Shown here: piece after piece, positions 50,188 through 60,214 of the stretch
Layout: each line of letters begins with the position of its first letter
How positions within the stretch are numbered: position 1 is the stretch's first letter
From: Flavobacteriaceae bacterium
GTDB taxonomy: Bacteria; Bacteroidota; Bacteroidia; Flavobacteriales; Flavobacteriaceae
DNA length: 64,000 bases
Assembly: GCA_028280265.1 (NCBI GenBank)
Contig: JANQMD010000026.1
Location: 1-64,000 of the forward strand
Reading direction: 5' to 3'
Translations under genes and position numbers: made by a program
Notes under the pieces: generated by a model
Database searches by the model: none
Seen by the model: only the letters and a program-made list of their open reading frames with translations
What the model was told of the DNA's origin: nothing

Positions 50188-50544
50188 ATGAATCCGTATG
50201 TGTATGTTTTAAGTGTCAATGGTCTTTTACTTTTAATGAGCATTATTTTTTATTTTTTTCCACCCAAAAAAATCAATGCCCTTTACGGTTACAGGACCCA
50301 TAGAACGATGCAAAATGAAGATATTTGGAGTTTCGCTAATACGTTATTCAACAAAACATTGATTACCTATTCGAGCATTAGTTTTGTGGCTTCTTTGGCA
50401 CTTGCTTACTTATTCCCTGAATTAATGACTTCTTGGTTTCCCATGGGGTTTCTTTTCTTTACACTATTGGTTTGTATTATTACTACCGAAAATGCTCTGA
50501 ATCAAAATTTTGATTCTGAAGGAAAAAGGAAGTCTAAAAAGTAG
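50188..50544 (+). CDS. SdpI family membrane protein
   Basis: INALYGYRTHRTMQNEDIWSFANTLFNK typical SdpI/YhfL motif. Confidence 0.85.
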   Translation: MNPYVYVLSVNGLLLLMSIIFYFFPPKKINALYGYRTHRTMQNEDIWSFANTLFNKTLITYSSISFVASLALAYLFPELMTSWFPMGFLFFTLLVCIITTENALNQNFDSEGKRKSKK

Positions 50545-53023
50545 TAATCAAAGAAAAGGAGAAGTTTCTTCCAGGAGCAGAAACTCCTGAGGCAAACTCT
50601 CGATAATGCTGATCAAAAATATTATTCAACATTCCTTGTACTTTCCAGTTTTCGTTGAATTGATAACTACTGTTAAAAGCAATTGTCATCCAACTAGGAG
50701 AACCATAATATATTTCTGTTGCTGTAGTTCCATTAGGGTTTACTACAGGTGTTAAATCGTGATTATCGATTCCCTCCGTAATATTAAAATCAGAAATGTC
50801 TTTTTTGCTATTGAAACGAAGGCTTGCTCCTAATTCTAACTTATTATCAATATAATTTAAATCAAACTGACCAAACAATGGTGGTATAGAAGATAAAGGT
50901 TCATTTGTATCGTAGGTTCTTCCTTTTGTATATGTTACAAAACCTGAGGTACTGATCTTATCAGATAATTTTCCTTGATAGCTAGCTGTGTAACCAAACA
51001 CATAAGCAGTTCCTTTGTTTTGATTCGTAACAACCTCTCCTGCACTTGCGCGGTATTGCGCCCCATCGTAATTGATCACAAGATTTGCATTTGGACCAGA
51101 ACGAATTACATCTCTTAAAATATAATGCTCAAGAAGTGTGTAGTACGTATTAAAACCAACTCGAAATTTTCGATTGTTGAAATATTTTTGAATACCAATC
51201 TCTGCATTGTAAGCGAACTCGGGGTCGACATGAATATTCGGAATGGTTAGAATATTACTTTTCTCCCGAACCCTTCCCACATCATCGATGTTAGGAGATC
51301 GGAACCCAGAAGAGATAACACTGTTCAACTGCCAATTCTTGTTAGGTTTGTATACATAACCAATGGTAGCAGTAAATGCAGAATTATCTAGCGCAATATC
51401 TGTATTAGGCAAGGTGATGAATGTTTGGTCGATCCACCTAGCTTTCAAGTTTGTTCTCGTAAACCGAACACCTGTATTTAATGTTGATTTATCACTTAAA
51501 TCCTGTCTATAACCCGCATAAACCGCAGCACTCATATAACTACTTCCTCCATCGGGATAACGAGATTGTACGGGAAATTCACCTAAAACACCTACTACTT
51601 GGTTTGCAAATACGTTCAATGTTTGTCCGTAAGACTTAGAACTTACATCATTGTGAGAGAACTCTAACCCATAGGTTAAATTTCTTCTCTTATTTTTAGT
51701 TAAAGGAACCGTAAAATCGGCGTTGAGACTAAAAATATCTACCGCCTCTTCTCTGTGGGATCGATCCAAACTCCCAAATCTTCTTTGTACACGTGACTCT
51801 TGTATGTTCTGATAAGCAAAGGTGAATGTTCCTTTTTCCATCCAATTGTTTTCTGGATTGATATTCAACTGAGGAGAAATCAGCAATCTTTTTTGAGGGC
51901 CATAAAACCATTCTGCAAATTTTAGTGTCCCTCCCGAGCGCTCATCCAAGCGATCAAATCTAGGAATATCTGAAGATGATGAATATTGAAAATTTAATTT
52001 TAAATCTGTCTTTTTTGAAAGCGGTACGAAGAATTTTTGTAAAATATCTGTTTGACTGTATCCAGTATTTCGTTGGATGTTTGGATCTGTATTTGTTTTA
52101 GGAGAAGCAGAGAAAAAAGAATCTGTATTCTCAGAATACTCAAATACCTTTCCCCAATCGCTAAATCCGTGTGATCTTCTTTTCCCCATTTTTAAATCTC
52201 CAAAGTCACTAAATGAAACACTTGTAAAAGAAGCCCAGTTTTTTGAACTTATTTCTACTGAAGCATTTGTTGTGATTTCATTATTTACAGAAGAGAATCG
52301 ATTGAAAAAGCTTGTATTTGTTTCAACGGTTTCCGACAATCTCGGAGTTTTTGTGTAGTAATGAATGACTCCTCCAAGGGCATCTGAGCCATAAATTACA
52401 GAAGAAGGACCAAAAACAACTTCCATTCTATCCAATTGGTTTGGAGTGACAGTAATGGAATTTTGCAAATGCCCCTTTCGATAAATGGCATTGTTCATTC
52501 TTACTCCATCTACGACCAGTAGAACTCGATTCGATTCCATCCCTCTTAAAACAGGACTCCCGCCACCAGCTTGAGATTTTTGAACCTTGATTCCAGGAAC
52601 ATTTGCCAATAAATCTGCAGATGTCTGCGGAGAAACTTGTTGAATTTCTTTTGCAGAAATTACTGCAATTTGTTCTGCTACTCGGTTGGTTTTTGCCTCC
52701 GTTTTAAAAACAGACAATACCACTTCATCTAACTGCTCAGATTCTTTGGTTAGATATAAAACATATTTTCTTTTCTCAAGTTCGCTCTTTTTAACACTGA
52801 CAAGAGCATACGAGATGTGAGAAAAAATTAGAATTTCATTTGCTTTTACCGATGAGATATCAATGATCCCTTCTTTGTTTGTATGAGAGTTAAAATCGTG
52901 AGATTCACTAAAAACATTAACATTGTTTATGGGTCTTCTCGTTTCTTTATCTAAAACCCTTAACTGCTGTGCAATAGTTACTTGTGCAATTAATAAAAAA
53001 AACAAAAAACTAAACTTCCTCAT
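50534..53023 (-). CDS. TonB-dependent receptor
   Basis: Carboxypeptidase-D-like start, plug QQVSPQTSADLLANVPGIKVQKSQAGGGSPVLRGMESNRVLLVVDGVRMNNA, C-terminal FSFSLITTF. Confidence 0.93.
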   Translation of the reverse strand: MRKFSFLFFLLIAQVTIAQQLRVLDKETRRPINNVNVFSESHDFNSHTNKEGIIDISSVKANEILIFSHISYALVSVKKSELEKRKYVLYLTKESEQLDEVVLSVFKTEAKTNRVAEQIAVISAKEIQQVSPQTSADLLANVPGIKVQKSQAGGGSPVLRGMESNRVLLVVDGVRMNNAIYRKGHLQNSITVTPNQLDRMEVVFGPSSVIYGSDALGGVIHYYTKTPRLSETVETNTSFFNRFSSVNNEITTNASVEISSKNWASFTSVSFSDFGDLKMGKRRSHGFSDWGKVFEYSENTDSFFSASPKTNTDPNIQRNTGYSQTDILQKFFVPLSKKTDLKLNFQYSSSSDIPRFDRLDERSGGTLKFAEWFYGPQKRLLISPQLNINPENNWMEKGTFTFAYQNIQESRVQRRFGSLDRSHREEAVDIFSLNADFTVPLTKNKRRNLTYGLEFSHNDVSSKSYGQTLNVFANQVVGVLGEFPVQSRYPDGGSSYMSAAVYAGYRQDLSDKSTLNTGVRFTRTNLKARWIDQTFITLPNTDIALDNSAFTATIGYVYKPNKNWQLNSVISSGFRSPNIDDVGRVREKSNILTIPNIHVDPEFAYNAEIGIQKYFNNRKFRVGFNTYYTLLEHYILRDVIRSGPNANLVINYDGAQYRASAGEVVTNQNKGTAYVFGYTASYQGKLSDKISTSGFVTYTKGRTYDTNEPLSSIPPLFGQFDLNYIDNKLELGASLRFNSKKDISDFNITEGIDNHDLTPVVNPNGTTATEIYYGSPSWMTIAFNSSYQFNENWKVQGMLNNIFDQHYREFASGVSAPGRNFSFSLITTF

Positions 53024-53745
53024 TTGCTAAATACAGCTTCTAAAATATCCAACGATTTGGGTTTTTTAAATCCGTCCAAATGTAATTCAAAATATCGAAT
53101 TAAAATCCGCAATAAGCTTTGCCTATGACTCTTTAAAAAACTTATGGATTCTACTGTATCAAAATTTGTGCCTAACAGCTTTTTAAAATGAAAAAAATCA
53201 CCCCCTTTAATCACTTCTTTTTCATGAAGCTGATTGGTAAATATTCCCTCTCTGAGATGAAAACCTTTTTCTTGTCCCTCTATATCGCCTGGATAAAACC
53301 CCAAATACTTAGTTAAGTTGATTAAAAATATAATATGAAAGTTCGCAATTTTCTCATGAGTATCTAACCACAGCAGTGAGTATTGTAGATAATTAAATAG
53401 TGAACTATTGGGTTCTTCTTCCTGAATTACATTTGACAATATCTCAGAAAGAAAAATGGCTAAAGTTTGTTTTGTAATTTGTAGATGGATGGAAGAATAC
53501 GCTGAAGAGATTTGAACTTCTCTTAACGATTGTAGATTTCTTTTTTCTTGATGACTTGCAACGATATTTAATTGAGTAAGTGGTTGAAAATAGGCGGCTC
53601 TTAATTTTCCTTTTTTGGATTTTAAAACTCCTTTTATCATGTAAGAAATTAAGCCTGATTTTTCTGTGTACAGCTTGGCTATTAAACTAGAATCACCATA
53701 CTTAATCGCACTAATTACAATTGCCTTTGTTGTGACTATTGCCAT
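53020..53745 (-). CDS. recO: DNA repair protein RecO
   Basis: TTKAIVISAIKYGDSSLIAKLYTEKSGLISYMIKGVLKSKKGK, position upstream of TonB receptor. Confidence 0.92.
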   Translation of the reverse strand: MAIVTTKAIVISAIKYGDSSLIAKLYTEKSGLISYMIKGVLKSKKGKLRAAYFQPLTQLNIVASHQEKRNLQSLREVQISSAYSSIHLQITKQTLAIFLSEILSNVIQEEEPNSSLFNYLQYSLLWLDTHEKIANFHIIFLINLTKYLGFYPGDIEGQEKGFHLREGIFTNQLHEKEVIKGGDFFHFKKLLGTNFDTVESISFLKSHRQSLLRILIRYFELHLDGFKKPKSLDILEAVFSK

Positions 53746-56078
53746 TAATTAATGATTGCAATTTTTGTTGTGGATGTTTCTGTAGCATCTTCATTTGTTA
53801 GCATGACTATATATACTCCTGATGCTACTTTTCTACCAGCCAAGTTTGTTTTATCCCAGACAACTTTACCTCCCTGCAATTGCTGTCCTTCTACTACATT
53901 GGTTTCATATACTAAGTTCCCAGCGATGTCTACAATTTTCACATTTGTTCCTCTAGGCAAATTGGTTCCATTTCTTCCATCAATCGTGACTGTATTGTGA
54001 AATTTTCTCACAGGATTCGGGTATGCATAAACTTCCCCTAAACTTGTCCCAAAAGGAGACACGTTGCTATTGTAAGCCACAATTCCTTTGTCCGTTGCAA
54101 AAAATACTTTTCCATTTGTTGTATCTACTGCAATTTTTGTGATTCTATTTGAAGGCAACGGTGAGTTTTCTTTGTTAAAAGTTGCGATGGTAGTTTGTCC
54201 ACTTGGATTTGTATATACTACTCCTCCGTTGTCAGTCCCAAACCATTTATTATTCGCACCATCGACCGCAATAGTGCTTACAATTTGCTCTCCAAGAAGT
54301 CTTCTAGGCACTCCATCATCTATAATAATAACGGGTGATGCATCTCTCGTCTCAGCATCAAAAACTCCAGATGCATTGTTAAAAACTACTAGGCCTGCTA
54401 GAGTACCAATCCAAATTCTATTATCTCTATCAACAGCTAAGCTCAATACAATCTGATTAGGCAGGCTTCCTTGCGTCTGTGTAGTGGTTAGGGAAGTAAG
54501 TCGATTTCCTTGCTCATTAAATACAATAGCACCATCACCTCTTGTTGCTATCCAAACATTATTGGTTCTATCTACCGCAATATCTGTTAACCCAAAAGAA
54601 TTTTGAAACTTCGCGCCACTGATATCAAAACCAGACCAACTTCCTCCTGAAGAAAGTTTTTTTAGTTCATTTCTACCAGCAATATTTGCCACCCATAAAT
54701 TTTTCTGAGAATCGAATGCTGAACCCGGCAATCTTACTGTGGTTCTATTTGGATCACTGGACTCTATATCTTCCAAAGGACTGTTTAAATTATTGTAGAA
54801 GTTTAATTGAACATTATTATCTACTTCCATAAGCCCTCCAGTATTAATGGTATTTAGAAAATTTCTCGTATCTCCAAAACTACTTATAAATGCTCTATTA
54901 GCATTGTCTGGGTCTAATGTAATACCTACGAAATCTGGAAAGGGGTTTACTGGATTGTTAGCTGGTGTAAACCAAGATGTTCCATTAAAATGACTATAAC
55001 CCAATCTCCTTTGTAAAGGTGCAAGAACGGTTAGTGCATAACCCCCATAAGTAACCCATAAGTGGTTATTTTGAGCAGCAACTGAAAAAACATCATTAGA
55101 TACTGGACCTTCAGGGTGAACTTCACGAAAATTACCAACATCGCTAAATGTTGATAATAAGAGGCCAAATTGACTTGTTCCTAAAAAGAGTTGATTGTTT
55201 TCAGCAAATACACTATTTAAATCATAGTTGAAAGGATCAATCGCCGTATGCTGGATAACTATACTTAACTCAGTATTTAGAATAAAAAAAGATTTGGTCA
55301 ATGCAACGGACAGATAACTTGTAGTAGATGTCAATTCATTTATTGCTCCAGAAAAACTTCTTACTTGAGTTTGATTCATTCCATCAAACTCATACAATCT
55401 CGTTCCAGAAGAGATAAAGATCTTGTTATTAAAAACAACAATATTATTATAATTCGTACCTACCAATTGCTGATTCCAATTATTAAAATCAATCAAACTA
55501 TTATTTGTAACATTGGCTGTAAAAACCCCTTGTTCTGTTGCAGCATAAATGGTATTATTAAACACAACTGTTTGGTTGATTTTAATATCAGAGGAGTTAT
55601 TTCCTATAAAAAATGTATCTCCAAACTCTAAGCGATTGATATCATACTCTACAATAGCAAATGAAGTAGATAAATACAATAAACCATTATGCTCATAAAT
55701 ATGGTTAATTTGCTTTTCTCCTGATTGATTAAAGTTTACAATATCTGCAGAAATCGTAATCCTCCCATTGTTATCTACAACTTCTATCAATCCATTTTCG
55801 TAACCAATAACAAGTCTGTTTGTACTTTTTGAAAAATGAATTGCTGTGGTGGTCTCTCCCGATAAACCTTGCACGGATGATATCTTTCTGACAGTTTCTG
55901 TAGATAGGTCATAGGTGAAAACTGCATTGTCTACCAAAGCATATATCCTCTGATCCACTTTGACAAAATCTTTGACATTGTTATACGAGAAAAAGTCTTC
56001 CCAAGAACTACTGAAATCAATTTGAGAGTAACCCAAATTCATCCATAAAACAAGTATTACAAGAAGTCTTTTTGTCAT
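53745..56078 (-). CDS. porZ: PorZ-like type IX secretion beta-propeller protein with C-terminal sorting-like domain
   Basis: Two-component-regulator-type propeller repeats, C-terminal VYAYPNPVRKFHNTVTIDG...LAGRKVASGVYIVMLTNED; adjacent to recO. Confidence 0.82.
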   Translation of the reverse strand: MTKRLLVILVLWMNLGYSQIDFSSSWEDFFSYNNVKDFVKVDQRIYALVDNAVFTYDLSTETVRKISSVQGLSGETTTAIHFSKSTNRLVIGYENGLIEVVDNNGRITISADIVNFNQSGEKQINHIYEHNGLLYLSTSFAIVEYDINRLEFGDTFFIGNNSSDIKINQTVVFNNTIYAATEQGVFTANVTNNSLIDFNNWNQQLVGTNYNNIVVFNNKIFISSGTRLYEFDGMNQTQVRSFSGAINELTSTTSYLSVALTKSFFILNTELSIVIQHTAIDPFNYDLNSVFAENNQLFLGTSQFGLLLSTFSDVGNFREVHPEGPVSNDVFSVAAQNNHLWVTYGGYALTVLAPLQRRLGYSHFNGTSWFTPANNPVNPFPDFVGITLDPDNANRAFISSFGDTRNFLNTINTGGLMEVDNNVQLNFYNNLNSPLEDIESSDPNRTTVRLPGSAFDSQKNLWVANIAGRNELKKLSSGGSWSGFDISGAKFQNSFGLTDIAVDRTNNVWIATRGDGAIVFNEQGNRLTSLTTTQTQGSLPNQIVLSLAVDRDNRIWIGTLAGLVVFNNASGVFDAETRDASPVIIIDDGVPRRLLGEQIVSTIAVDGANNKWFGTDNGGVVYTNPSGQTTIATFNKENSPLPSNRITKIAVDTTNGKVFFATDKGIVAYNSNVSPFGTSLGEVYAYPNPVRKFHNTVTIDGRNGTNLPRGTNVKIVDIAGNLVYETNVVEGQQLQGGKVVWDKTNLAGRKVASGVYIVMLTNEDATETSTTKIAIIN

Positions 56079-56163
56079 TTTAATAGTTTAGCTCCAAATA
56101 TATTGCATTTCTAGTAACCTTAACGATAATTCATGTACATTAGTGCTAAAGATGATAGAATTT

Positions 56164-56637
56164 ATGGGTCTAGAAATAGAAAGAAAATTTTTAGTTAGCA
56201 ATCTCGATTTCCTAGAACTCTCTTTTGAAAAGAAATTTATTCAGCAAGGATATCTTAGCTCCGATAAGAATAGAACTATTCGAATTAGAATTTCTCAAAA
56301 TACAGCTTATCTAACGATTAAAGGAAAATCGGATGTTTCTGGAATTAAAAGACATGAATGGGAATATGAAATCCCCCTAGATGAAGCAAGAGAGTTAATG
56401 GACTTATGTGGAGAAGGTGTTATTACTAAGTACCGATATTTTCATAAAATAGGAAGTCATATTGTAGAAATTGATGAGTTTTTAGGTGAAAATGAAGGAT
56501 TGTACTTGGCTGAGATTGAGCTCAAAAATGAGCAAGAAAGTTTTGAAAAACCGAGTTATTTAGGAAAGGAAGTTACAGGTAATTTAAGATACTACAATTC
56601 AAACCTTAGCAAGTATCCTTATAAAAAATGGGCATAA
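56164..56637 (+). CDS. CYTH domain protein (triphosphate tunnel metalloenzyme)
   Basis: MGLEIERKFLV, RIRISQNTAYLTIKGKS; start chosen at internal ATG rather than the GTG at 56143. Confidence 0.9.
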   Translation: MGLEIERKFLVSNLDFLELSFEKKFIQQGYLSSDKNRTIRIRISQNTAYLTIKGKSDVSGIKRHEWEYEIPLDEARELMDLCGEGVITKYRYFHKIGSHIVEIDEFLGENEGLYLAEIELKNEQESFEKPSYLGKEVTGNLRYYNSNLSKYPYKKWA

Positions 56638-56663
56638 AAAAACCTCGAACCAAATGCTCGAGG
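56636..56663 (-). terminator. Intrinsic terminator of candidate sRNA
   Basis: minus strand CCTCGA-gcatttggt-TCGAGG + T7. Confidence 0.8.
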
Positions 56664-56733
56664 AAATTTAATAAACCTACCCCCTAAAATAAGATTTATA
56701 ATACCTGATCGCTAGATTAACATCTCACTATCA
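56636..56733 (-). ncRNA. Candidate structured small RNA with its own promoter and intrinsic terminator
   Basis: Promoter TTTG-N19-TATATTTG on the minus strand, three predicted stem-loops, final CCTCGA..TCGAGG followed by T7; no plausible ORF. Confidence 0.6.
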
Positions 56734-56739
56734 GACACA

Positions 56740-56770
56740 CAAATATAGTTTTTTTTTGTTGATTCACAAA
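56740..56770 (-). promoter_or_regulatory. Bacteroidota-type promoter TTTG-N19-TATATTTG
   Basis: -33 TTTG (56767-56770), -7 TATATTTG (56740-56747), exact 19-nt spacer. Confidence 0.8.
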
Positions 56771-56882
56771 TGTTTGATAAACTTTTACATCATTAAAAAT
56801 TAACATAGGTTTATTTTTGTGTTTTTAAAAGAGTTTTTCTAAAACGCTACCAAATATTCAAGAAAATCATTCATTTCTTAAA

Positions 56883-57524
56883 TTATACATAAAAATAAAT
56901 ACTAAAAAAATGGCATAGACTTCCTAAAACAACAAAAACATGAAAAATTGCATGATTGAATGGCAATTTTTTAATTGAATAGAGCAATGCTCCAACTGTA
57001 TAAAAGACACCTCCGTAAATTAATAGCGAAAGCCCCTCTGAAGGGAAATTATTCATGAGAGGCTTGATTGCAAAAATGATTTGCCAACCCATAAATACAT
57101 AGATAATTGTTGAAAGTTTCTTATACTTCCCTGTGAAAAATAATTTTAAAACGATTCCTACCAAGGCAAAAAACCAGGTTAACCCAAATAATATCCAACC
57201 AATAGACCCTTTTAGCACTATGATGGTAAATGGGGTATATGTTCCTGCTATGAGAAGATAGATCGCTGCATGGTCAAAAATATTTAACCGTCTTCTCAAT
57301 TTTTCTTTTTTTGCAGAATGATATAATGTGGACGCCAAATATAAAATTAGCATACTTAGTCCATAAATAATCAAGCTCATTCCTTCCCAAAAACTATCGA
57401 ACTCTAATGATTTCATAATTAGTAAAGGAAGACCAATAAGACTCAAAACAAATCCAACTCCATGGGTTAAAACATTTAATGTTTCTTCTCTTTCTGAATA
57501 TCTCGGGGATAACTGATTTTTCAT
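56883..57524 (-). CDS. Hemolysin III/PAQR family membrane protein
   Basis: EETLNVLTHGVGFVLSLIGLPLL, STLYHSAKKEKLRRRLNIFDHAAIYLLIAGTYTPF, HAIFHVFVVLGSLCHFFSI. Confidence 0.93.
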   Translation of the reverse strand: MKNQLSPRYSEREETLNVLTHGVGFVLSLIGLPLLIMKSLEFDSFWEGMSLIIYGLSMLILYLASTLYHSAKKEKLRRRLNIFDHAAIYLLIAGTYTPFTIIVLKGSIGWILFGLTWFFALVGIVLKLFFTGKYKKLSTIIYVFMGWQIIFAIKPLMNNFPSEGLSLLIYGGVFYTVGALLYSIKKLPFNHAIFHVFVVLGSLCHFFSIYFYV

Positions 57525-58408
57525 TTCTTGCGATTGGTGTCTCCCATATACAACTTATCATCCTTTAATTCATTGTATATAACATCAAATGTTTTCTTTT
57601 TTAAATCTTTTATATTCTTAAATGACATTCCTTTCGTTTCTATAAACTCATGTTGACGGATTCTTAAAGTACCCATACCTCCTTTGAAAAAATTCCATGA
57701 AAATAGTCTTTTACAGTCATAGTAAGTTTGAGGTACAATCGGTATTTGAAATTCTATTGCCAAACCAAATGCCCCATTTTTAAAAGGAGCCAAAATAACT
57801 TCATTATCAGGCACAAGTCCTTCAGGAAAAATCCCTACACTAGTTCCTCCTCTCAATCTTTCTTTAGCCATTTTATATACTCTTTTTCTACTTTTTGGGC
57901 TACCTCTATCAACCATAATTACTACTCGTTTGTAGAAAAAACCAAAGATGGGGATTTTAACTAATTCTTTTTTCCCAACAAATACAATAGGATTTTTGCT
58001 CAAGGCAATCAATACAAACGCATCAATCAAAGATGCATGGTTTGGACAGAATAAGTAACTCTGATTTGGATTTAGTTCTTGGTCAAATTGTTTCTTTAAT
58101 CGGAACCCCATGCCATAGATTATTATATAGGACCACCCTCGTACCAATTTCCAGAAAACAGGATAATAACTTTCTTTAGCGGTTAAAATTAGCAACCCAG
58201 GCACCATTAAAATAATGGTCACAAAAAGTATGATGTAAAACCAAGCTCTCCAGAGAAGTAAAAAGGGTATTTTAATCCAACGCACCAAAGCTAAATTACT
58301 AATTTCTTTTCTTATCAAATTTTTAGAGTGAAAACTGTATTTTTGCTGGAATAAATTAGGAGAATGTCGAGAATACTTACTGGAGTTCAAAGTACTGGAA
58401 CCCCGCAT
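57521..58408 (-). CDS. 1-acyl-sn-glycerol-3-phosphate acyltransferase (PlsC-like)
   Basis: CPNHASLIDAFVLIALSK, VDRGSPKSRKRVYKMAKERLRGGTSVGIFPEGLVPD; annotated 5' end probably too long (see findings). Confidence 0.88.
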   Translation of the reverse strand: MRGSSTLNSSKYSRHSPNLFQQKYSFHSKNLIRKEISNLALVRWIKIPFLLLWRAWFYIILFVTIILMVPGLLILTAKESYYPVFWKLVRGWSYIIIYGMGFRLKKQFDQELNPNQSYLFCPNHASLIDAFVLIALSKNPIVFVGKKELVKIPIFGFFYKRVVIMVDRGSPKSRKRVYKMAKERLRGGTSVGIFPEGLVPDNEVILAPFKNGAFGLAIEFQIPIVPQTYYDCKRLFSWNFFKGGMGTLRIRQHEFIETKGMSFKNIKDLKKKTFDVIYNELKDDKLYMGDTNRKK

Positions 58409-59332
58409 TTAGGAAATCTTTTAGGAGCTATTTTACCTGCTATTGAAATGGCAAAGAATGCTCAGAATGAGTCTTTTTTGTTCATCGCTGATATGCATTC
58501 ACTCACTCAAATTAAAGATGGAAATATTTTAAGAGAAAACACATACAGTACGGCTGCAACTTGGCTGGCCTGTGGCTTAGATATTCAAAAAACCGTGTTT
58601 TACAGACAAAGTGATGTTCCTGAAGTAACAGAACTTTCTTGGTATCTGAGTTGTTTTTTTCCTTATCAAAGACTCACACTAGCTCATAGTTTTAAGGACA
58701 AAGCAGATCGATTGGCCGATGTTAATTCTGGATTGTTTACTTATCCTATGCTGATGGCTGCTGATATTTTACTGTACGATGCAGAGATTGTACCTGTGGG
58801 AAAAGATCAACTTCAGCATTTAGAAATGGCGAGAGATGTTGCCAATAGATTGAATCATATAGTAGGACCTACTTTAGTTCCTCCAAAAGCAAAAATTCAA
58901 GAACACACGAAATTAGTCCCTGGAATTGATGGAGAGAAAATGAGTAAATCCAGAGATAATATTATTAATATTTTCCTTCCAGATAAGAAGTTGAGAAAGC
59001 AAATTATGTCTATTAAAACAGACAGCACTCCTCTTGAAGAACCAAAAGACCCAGATTCCGATAATGTTTTTGCTCTCTACAAATTACTTGCCTCTGAAGG
59101 ACAAATTGCCGAAATGAGAATGAAATATGAGGGTGGTAATTACGGGTATGGTCATGCAAAACAGGAGCTTTACGAATTAATTATTGATAGATTTGCGATT
59201 GTAAGAGAGCGATACCTTCATTTCATGGAAAATAAGAATGAAATTGATGATGCTCTAGCCATTGGAGCTGAGAAAGCAAGAAAAGTTGCTCAAGAAGTTT
59301 TAAAAAGAGTACGAGACAAAGTAGGATATTAA
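58364..59332 (+). CDS. trpS: Tryptophan--tRNA ligase
   Basis: MSRILTGVQSTGTPHLGNLLGAI, KMSKSRDNIINIF. Confidence 0.96.
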   Translation: MSRILTGVQSTGTPHLGNLLGAILPAIEMAKNAQNESFLFIADMHSLTQIKDGNILRENTYSTAATWLACGLDIQKTVFYRQSDVPEVTELSWYLSCFFPYQRLTLAHSFKDKADRLADVNSGLFTYPMLMAADILLYDAEIVPVGKDQLQHLEMARDVANRLNHIVGPTLVPPKAKIQEHTKLVPGIDGEKMSKSRDNIINIFLPDKKLRKQIMSIKTDSTPLEEPKDPDSDNVFALYKLLASEGQIAEMRMKYEGGNYGYGHAKQELYELIIDRFAIVRERYLHFMENKNEIDDALAIGAEKARKVAQEVLKRVRDKVGY

Positions 59333-59334
59333 AA

Positions 59335-59370
59335 AGGAGGAAGCTACTCAAAACCGAGACAGCTTCTTTT
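59335..59370 (+). terminator. Terminator after trpS
   Basis: GAAGCT-a-CTC..GAG-ac-AGCTTC + TTTT. Confidence 0.65.
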
Positions 59371-59491
59371 ATGGTTATATATGTCTCTAGAACACTAAAA
59401 AATCCGTAGTTTTGCGCAACTCTTTTCCCACGATTTGTGCTAAACTTAATTCAGTAAAGTGGGAATCTTTTAGAATAAACTAGAACTATAG

Positions 59492-60199
<708 letters not shown>

Positions 60200-60214
60200 A
60201 ACACACTTTCAATT

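Noticed and set aside
56143-56163. GTG start of the CYTH ORF at 56143
   Set aside because: CYTH proteins normally begin just before EIERKFLV; the internal ATG at 56164 fits better.
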